Below, one piece after another: positions 5,414 through 9,081 of a stretch of DNA of 9,081 nucleotides (position 1 is its first letter; every line of letters begins with the position of its first letter). The position numbers and the translations under genes are program-made. The DNA lies in NCBI GenBank assembly GCA_041288195.1, contig JBGGME010000163.1, positions 1-9,081 on the forward strand, given 5' to 3'. Below the pieces are notes generated by a model. The model was given only the letters and a program-made list of their open reading frames with translations, was not told the origin of the DNA and did not search any database. This stretch comes from AWTP1-13 sp041288195 (GTDB lineage: Bacteria; Pseudomonadota; Alphaproteobacteria; Rhizobiales; Hyphomicrobiaceae).

Positions 5414-6610
5414 CTACCGCTCCACCAGCGCCATGCGGGCGTTGAACCAGTTCATGAAGCCCGAGGTGATCAGGCTCAGCGTCAGGTACACGCCCATGGT
5501 GATCAGGATCACCTCGACCGCCTGGCCTGTCTGGTTGAGCACCGTGCCGGACCAGATCGACACCAGATCGGGGTAGGCGATGGCCACGCCCAGCGACGAG
5601 TTCTTGGTCAGGTTCAGGAACTGGCTGGTCAGCGGCGGGATGATGATGCGCATGGCCTGCGGAACGACGACGAGGCGCAGCGATTGTCCCTTCGACAGGC
5701 CGATCGCCAGCGCCGCCTCCTTCTGGCCCTTGGACACGCCCTGGATGCCGGAGCGCACGATCTCGGCGATGAAGCTCGCCGTATAGATCGACAGGCCCAG
5801 CAGCAGGGCGACGAACTCGGGCTGCATCACCATGCCGCCCTGGAAATTGAAGCCCTTGAGCTCGGGGTAGTCCCAGCTGAGCGGCTGGCCCGTCACGATG
5901 AAGACGCCGAGCGGCAGCAGCACGACGAGGGCCAGCGTGATCCACAGCACGGGCAGGCGCTGGCCGGTCTGCATTTGCCGCCGGCGCGCCAGGAAATACA
6001 CGGCGATGGACGCGACCACGCCGATGAGGACCGTCAGCGCCACTGCTTCGAAGCCAGCCTCGGGCACCGGCGCCGGCAGATAGAGCCCGCGCACGTTGAG
6101 GAATCCGCCGCCGGGTAGCACGTGGCTCTGCCGCGGCACCGGCAGGCTCTTCAGCACTGCGAAATACCAGAAGAACAGCTGCAGCAGCACCGGCACGTTG
6201 CGGATCACCTCGACGTAGACGGTGGCGAGCCGCGCCACCAGCCAGTTGGTGGAGAGGCGGGCGATGCCGATGACGAAGCCGAGCATGGTGGCAAGTACGA
6301 TGCCGAGGCCCGCCACCAGCAGCGTGTTGAGCAGGCCGACCAGGAACGCCCGGCCGTAGGTCATCGAGGCATCAAAGGGGATCAGGTGCTGCGAGACGTC
6401 GAAGCCGGCGGTGCGGTCGATGAAGCCGAAGCCCGAGGCAATGTTCTGACGCTTGAGGTTGGCAGCCGTGTTGGTGATCAGGATCCAGAACAGCACCACG
6501 AGGGCGACGACGGTGACGATCTGGTAGATCGCCTGGCGCACCTCGGGCCGATAGAAGAACGCCGCCTGCGGAGCGGTGCGGGCCGGTCGGGCGCTCGTAG
6601 CGACGGCCAT
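5414..6610 (-). CDS. aapQ: General L-amino-acid ABC transporter permease AapQ
   Basis: A 398-residue permease, matching the roughly 400 residues of Rhizobium AapQ. The N-terminus is cytoplasmic, the first span is at about 28-46, and a periplasmic loop (47-84) precedes spans at about 86-118 and 135-155. A long extra segment (156-264) with two more spans and a periplasmic part is characteristic of Aap/Bzt-type permeases. The EAA motif is KEAALAIGLSKGQSLRLVVVP (297-317), followed by LTSQFLNLTKNSSLGVAIAYPDL (327-349), a strong family signature. It pairs with AapM to form the pore. The ATG at 6610 is preceded by AAGGGGCAAGG, giving a usable ribosome binding site. It lies 80 bp after aapJ, separated by a GC-rich stem-loop, and 8 bp before aapM. 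Confidence 0.9.
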   Translation of the reverse strand: MAVATSARPARTAPQAAFFYRPEVRQAIYQIVTVVALVVLFWILITNTAANLKRQNIASGFGFIDRTAGFDVSQHLIPFDASMTYGRAFLVGLLNTLLVAGLGIVLATMLGFVIGIARLSTNWLVARLATVYVEVIRNVPVLLQLFFWYFAVLKSLPVPRQSHVLPGGGFLNVRGLYLPAPVPEAGFEAVALTVLIGVVASIAVYFLARRRQMQTGQRLPVLWITLALVVLLPLGVFIVTGQPLSWDYPELKGFNFQGGMVMQPEFVALLLGLSIYTASFIAEIVRSGIQGVSKGQKEAALAIGLSKGQSLRLVVVPQAMRIIIPPLTSQFLNLTKNSSLGVAIAYPDLVSIWSGTVLNQTGQAVEVILITMGVYLTLSLITSGFMNWFNARMALVER

Positions 6611-6645
6611 GCGGTGCCTTGCCCCTTGCTGCTGCTCAATGCGAT

Positions 6646-6679
6646 GCGCCGGCCGCCCGGGGTGTCGAGCGGCCGGCGC
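6646..6679 (-). promoter_or_regulatory. 11-bp GC stem-loop between aapJ and aapQ
   Basis: GCGCCGGCCGC (6646-6656) pairs perfectly with GCGGCCGGCGC (6669-6679) around a 12-nt loop. It begins 11 bp after the aapJ stop and ends about 35 bp before aapQ. There is no following T-run, so it should not terminate fully. Stem-loops after binding-protein genes in ABC operons commonly protect the upstream message and reduce downstream expression, which would give binding protein in excess of permease. Confidence 0.65.
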
Positions 6680-6690
6680 GTCGTCCTTGG

Positions 6691-7716
6691 CTACCGCAGC
6701 GGCGGCGCGTACTGGATGCCGCCTTTGCTCCAGAGATTGTTCAGTCCGCGGGCGATCTTGAGGCGCGAGCCCGTGCCGACGTTTCGCTCGAACAGCTCGC
6801 CGTAGTTGCCGACCGCCTTGACGACGTTGACGACGAAGTCGTTGCTGAGGCCGAGACCCTTGCCGAGCTCGCCGTCCTTGCCGAGGATGCGCTTGATCTC
6901 GGGGTTGGTGCTGTTCAGCATCTCGCCGACGTTGGCCTGGGTGATGCCGGCCTCCTCGGCGTTGAGCAGCGCGTAGTGCACCCACTTGACCACCGTCAGC
7001 CACTGGTCGTCGCCTTGCCGCACCGAAGGTCCGAGCGGCTCCTTGGAGATGACCTCGGGCAGCACCACATGGTCCTCGGGCTTGGGCTGCTGCACCCGGT
7101 TCGAATAGAGGCCCGACTGGTCGGTCGTGTAGACGTCGCAGCGGCCGGCGAGGTAGGCCTGCATGGTCTCGTCGAGCTTCTCGAACACGACCGGCTTGTA
7201 GGTCATCTTGTTCGCCTTGAAGTAGTCGGCGAGGTTTAGCTCGGTGGTGGTGCCGGTCTGCACGCAGACCGTGGCGCCGTTGAGCTCCTTGGCGGACTTC
7301 ACGCCGAGCGAGGCCTTCACCATGAAGCCCTGACCGTCGTAGTAGTTGACGCCCGCGAAGATCAGGCCGAGCGAGCTGTCGCGCGCCGTGGTCCAGGTGG
7401 TGTTGCGGATCAGCACGTCGATCTCGACCGACTGCAGCGCCGTGAAGCGCTCCTTGGCGGTGGTCGGCACGTATTTGACCTTGGTGCCATCACCGAGCAC
7501 GGCGGCGGCGATGGCCTTGCAGTAGTCGACGTCGAGGCCGGTCCAGTTGCCCTTGTCGTCGGGCTGGCTGAAGCCGGCGAGGCCGACGTTGACGCCGCAG
7601 CTCAGTGAGCCGCGCTGCTTGACGGTGTCGAGCGTCTTGGTCTGCGCGCTCGCCACGACGGTCGTGCCGAGGAGACCGACTGCGGCCGCAGTGGTCAGCT
7701 TTGCGATGCGTTTCAT
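6691..7716 (-). CDS. aapJ: Amino-acid ABC transporter periplasmic binding protein AapJ
   Basis: A 341-residue solute-binding protein (SBP family 3), the same length as Rhizobium AapJ. It starts with a Sec signal peptide (MKRIAKLTT then a hydrophobic AAAVGLLGTTVVA core) with likely cleavage after ASA at residue 24, so it acts in the periplasm. Family features are LSCGVNVGLAGFS (38-50), the WTGLDVDYCKAIAAAV signature (58-73), IRNTTWT (103-109) and TGTTTELNLADYF (154-166) lining the ligand site, and DVYTTDQSGLYSNR (194-207). Four cysteines (C40, C66, C151, C193) are positioned to form two disulfides. The start is fixed by AAGGGAGAGC 8 nt upstream and by the signal peptide. It follows aapP by 26 bp. 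It should deliver a broad range of L-amino acids to AapQM. Confidence 0.93.
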   Translation of the reverse strand: MKRIAKLTTAAAVGLLGTTVVASAQTKTLDTVKQRGSLSCGVNVGLAGFSQPDDKGNWTGLDVDYCKAIAAAVLGDGTKVKYVPTTAKERFTALQSVEIDVLIRNTTWTTARDSSLGLIFAGVNYYDGQGFMVKASLGVKSAKELNGATVCVQTGTTTELNLADYFKANKMTYKPVVFEKLDETMQAYLAGRCDVYTTDQSGLYSNRVQQPKPEDHVVLPEVISKEPLGPSVRQGDDQWLTVVKWVHYALLNAEEAGITQANVGEMLNSTNPEIKRILGKDGELGKGLGLSNDFVVNVVKAVGNYGELFERNVGTGSRLKIARGLNNLWSKGGIQYAPPLR

Positions 7717-7742
7717 CTCGTACGCTCTCCCTTGAGATAAGC

Positions 7743-8525
7743 CTAGTGGTTCAGGATCTGCGACAGGAACTGCTTGGTGCGGTCGGATTTCGGGTTGGCG
7801 AAGAATTCCTTGGGCGCGCCCTGCTCGACGATCTCGCCCCGGTCCATGAAGATCACCCGGTCGGCGACCGAGCGGGCAAAGCCCATCTCGTGGGTGACGC
7901 ACAGCATGGTCATGCCGCCCTTGGCCAGCTCGATCATGGTGTCGAGCACCTCCTTGACCATCTCGGGATCGAGCGCGGAGGTGGGCTCGTCGAACAGCAT
8001 GATGCGCGGGTTCATGCACAGCGCGCGGGCGATGGCGACGCGCTGCTGCTGGCCGCCCGAGAGCTGGCCAGGATATTTCTGCGCCTGCTCGGGGATCTTC
8101 ACCCGCTGCAGGTATTGCATGGCCCGCTTCTCGGCCTCGGCCCTGGGCAGCTTCTTCACCCACACCGGCGCCAGGCACAGGTTGTCGAGCACGGTCAGGT
8201 GCGGGAACAGGTTGAAGCTCTGGAACACCATGCCGACGTCGGAGCGGATCTTGTCGATCTGGCGCACGTCGTTGGTGAGCTCGATGCCGTCGACGATGAT
8301 CTGGCCCTTCTGGTGCTCCTCGAGCCGGTTGATGCAGCGGATCAGCGTCGACTTGCCCGAGCCCGAGGGGCCGCAGATGACGATCTTCTCGCCCTGGTTG
8401 ACGGTGAGGTCGACGTTCCGGAGGACGTGGAACTCGCCGTACCACTTGTTGACGGCGATCATTTGTACCGCTGGGACTTCACTCTCGGCCGGCGCAGGTG
8501 TGGCGGCGGCGTTGCCTTGAGCCAT
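7743..8525 (-). CDS. aapP: Amino-acid ABC transporter ATP-binding protein AapP
   Basis: A 260-residue ABC ATPase, near the usual 255-260 for AapP/GlnQ-type proteins. All motifs are intact: Walker A GPSGSGKST (52-60), Q-loop Q102 in VFQSFNLFPHLT, signature LSGGQQQR (155-162), Walker B IMLFDE (175-180, D179 and E180), D-loop SALD (183-186) and H-loop H212. The sequence INRLEEHQKG (65-74) and the C-terminal TKQFLSQIL are typical of Aap. It energises uptake through AapQM. The start at 8525 (MAQGNAAAT) is chosen because GGGAAA (complement of 8530-8535) lies just upstream and the length then fits the family; in-frame ATGs further up (as far as 8636) would add an unlikely tail. It is the first gene of the operon, unlike the J-Q-M-P order of Rhizobium. 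Confidence 0.92.
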   Translation of the reverse strand: MAQGNAAATPAPAESEVPAVQMIAVNKWYGEFHVLRNVDLTVNQGEKIVICGPSGSGKSTLIRCINRLEEHQKGQIIVDGIELTNDVRQIDKIRSDVGMVFQSFNLFPHLTVLDNLCLAPVWVKKLPRAEAEKRAMQYLQRVKIPEQAQKYPGQLSGGQQQRVAIARALCMNPRIMLFDEPTSALDPEMVKEVLDTMIELAKGGMTMLCVTHEMGFARSVADRVIFMDRGEIVEQGAPKEFFANPKSDRTKQFLSQILNH

Positions 8526-8585
8526 GCTGTTTCCCACGCGAACGGCGGGCCGATGCCGGGCGCCGCCCTGGACTGATGACGCCCG

Positions 8586-8614
8586 AGTATGCATGAGGGC
8601 AACGGTGCGTGCAA
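8586..8614 (-). promoter_or_regulatory. Candidate sigma-70 promoter of the aap operon
   Basis: On the - strand, TTGCAC (complement of 8609-8614) and CATACT (complement of 8586-8591) are separated by exactly 17 bp. The -10 matches TATAAT at four of six positions; the -35 keeps only the leading TTG. Transcription would start near 8579, leaving a leader of about 54 nt before the aapP ATG. It is the best-spaced pair I can see in this leader. No sigma-54 GG-N10-GC pair was found there. Confidence 0.4.
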
Positions 8615-8719
8615 TGTGTGCTCCTGCAACGCACAAGGGCAGTTCCGCCTACAGCGCAGGCAGCAGGGAAGCAGGGGGCAGGCGCCAGGCATCAGGGCCG
8701 CGCCCCCCAATGGTAGGCC

Positions 8720-8841
8720 GGTGAGATGGTGAGATGGTGAGTGGTGAGATTGGGCGTAGAGACCATTCTCTCGGAGGAAGCTCCCCCCGCGCCACGCGGC
8801 ACGCCCGCCATCTCACCACCTCACCACTCACCATCTCACCC
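8720..8841. repeat. Long inverted repeat of GGTGAGAT-like units
   Basis: The left arm (8720-8754) consists of tandem GGTGAGAT/GGTGAG units. The right arm (8808-8841) is the same pattern in reverse complement. A 21-bp core is perfectly complementary: 8728-8748 with 8820-8840. The 71-nt segment between contains two small stems, GGAG/CTCC around 8774-8785 and CCGCG/CGCGG around 8787-8799. It would form a large hairpin in RNA or a cruciform in DNA. It lies about 200 bp upstream of the aapP start, outside any gene. Confidence 0.75.
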
Positions 8842-8885
8842 AACACAAATCGCCTCGCGGGCCGCGACCCCGAGGGTTTGCGAGC

Positions 8886-8948
8886 AAAAGGGAACGGGGC
8901 GTTTAGCCGCCGGACTAGAGGCCTGAGCACTCGGCTCTTGCGCCCCGT
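8886..8948 (-). terminator. Nested stem-loop followed by a T-rich run (- strand)
   Basis: ACGGGGCG (8894-8901) pairs with CGCCCCGT (8941-8948), and inside it AGCCG (8905-8909) pairs with CGGCT (8932-8936). Read on the - strand, the stem is followed at once by TTCCCTTTT (complement of 8886-8894, overlapping the stem by one base). This arrangement resembles an intrinsic terminator for a - strand transcript entering from the right, upstream of the aap operon. The run is interrupted by C residues and the loop is long, so it may be another structured element. Confidence 0.35.
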
Positions 8949-9081
8949 CGCCGCGATGGAAGCTGCTTGACCGATCCGATCACCTAGCCCCAAGCGCACG
9001 GGTTCGAACCGTGTCGCCTTTACGCGGCCCCCCGGCCGTCCCATGAGACCGCCCCTCGAGTGGCAGCCTCGCGAGCCGAGG

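Larger units (their letters stand above)
8526..9081. other. Gene-free right end: aap leader, repeats and hairpins
   Basis: No frame in these 556 bp looks like a real protein. The part up to about 8640 is the leader of the aap operon. From 8657 to 8700 there is a G-rich, CAGGG/GCAGG-like low-complexity stretch. A long inverted repeat lies at 8720-8841, a nested stem-loop at 8894-8948, a 17-nt hairpin centred on the palindrome GGTTCGAACC at 8997-9013, and a CCTCG/CGAGG hairpin at 9067-9081. The density of structures suggests non-coding repeat DNA, possibly including the 3' end of a - strand transcript that begins beyond the right edge. Confidence 0.5.

Noticed and set aside
4299..5576. Long + strand open frame of 425 codons opposite aapM
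   Set aside because: It is the antisense shadow of the aapM/aapQ genes, with His/Glu/Gln/Arg-rich composition and no domain.
8526..8720. Sigma-54 (NtrC-type) promoter upstream of aapP
   Set aside because: No GG and GC dinucleotides with 10-bp spacing in the right context were found; the nearest TGGCGC...CTGC pair has 12 bp.
8990..9040. Possible tRNA gene on the - strand, from a perfect T-arm-like hairpin around GGTTCGAACC
   Set aside because: The expected acceptor strands do not pair: the segment after the T-arm is CGCTTGG and nothing complementary lies about 48 nt before it. No anticodon arm or CCA is visible.
8649..9044. 131-codon open frame on the - strand starting MGRPGGRVKATRF, with a GAGGGG upstream
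   Set aside because: It runs through the inverted repeat and the nested stem-loop, uses rare codons unlike its neighbours and has no recognisable domain. It is more likely repeat or non-coding DNA.
1..9081. CRISPR array, insertion sequence or prophage genes
   Set aside because: No regularly spaced direct repeats, no transposase or integrase frame and no terminal inverted repeats flanking a gene were seen.

Overview
The window looks like a chromosomal segment of a GC-rich alphaproteobacterium. The GC content is high throughout, and the right half carries a complete general L-amino-acid ABC transporter (AapJQMP type), a system best known from Rhizobium and relatives. The genus cannot be fixed from the sequence; this placement is inference from gene content and codon use.

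Left part (about 1-3226, + strand): the C-terminal end of an unrecognised protein, then a BKACE-family beta-keto acid cleavage enzyme, a classical NAD-type short-chain dehydrogenase and an isopenicillin-N-synthase-like Fe(II)/2-oxoglutarate oxygenase. All three complete genes have their catalytic residues. Read together they suggest a catabolic module: hydroxylate or oxidise an acid, oxidise the hydroxyl to a 3-oxo acid, then cleave the 3-oxo acid with acetyl-CoA. The substrate is unknown. A two-hairpin palindromic element precedes the BKACE gene.

Middle (3227-4280): a 13-bp perfect palindrome separates the oxygenase gene from a convergent carboxymuconolactone-decarboxylase-like (AhpD-fold) gene. 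That gene is divergent from a small cysteine-free HxlR-type regulator. Their 65-bp shared intergenic region holds a pair of inverted 17-bp sites that look like the regulator's operator. The regulator gene then converges on the transporter operon across a REP-like GTTGGGTTA repeat that provides the stop codons of both flanking genes.

Right part (4278-8525, - strand): the transporter operon, transcribed aapP (ATPase), aapJ (periplasmic binding protein), aapQ and aapM (permeases). Having the ATPase first differs from the J-Q-M-P order described for Rhizobium. An 11-bp GC stem-loop lies between aapJ and aapQ, where it could favour excess binding protein. A plausible sigma-70-type promoter lies upstream of aapP.

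Right end (8526-9081): no convincing gene. It holds the aapP leader, a long inverted repeat built from GGTGAGAT-like units with a 21-bp perfect core, a nested stem-loop followed on the - strand by a T-rich run, and several smaller hairpins.

No CRISPR array, insertion sequence, rRNA or complete tRNA is visible. The genes are mostly ordinary families; the points most worth following are the unassigned BKACE/SDR/oxygenase pathway, the HxlR operator pair and the repeat structures.
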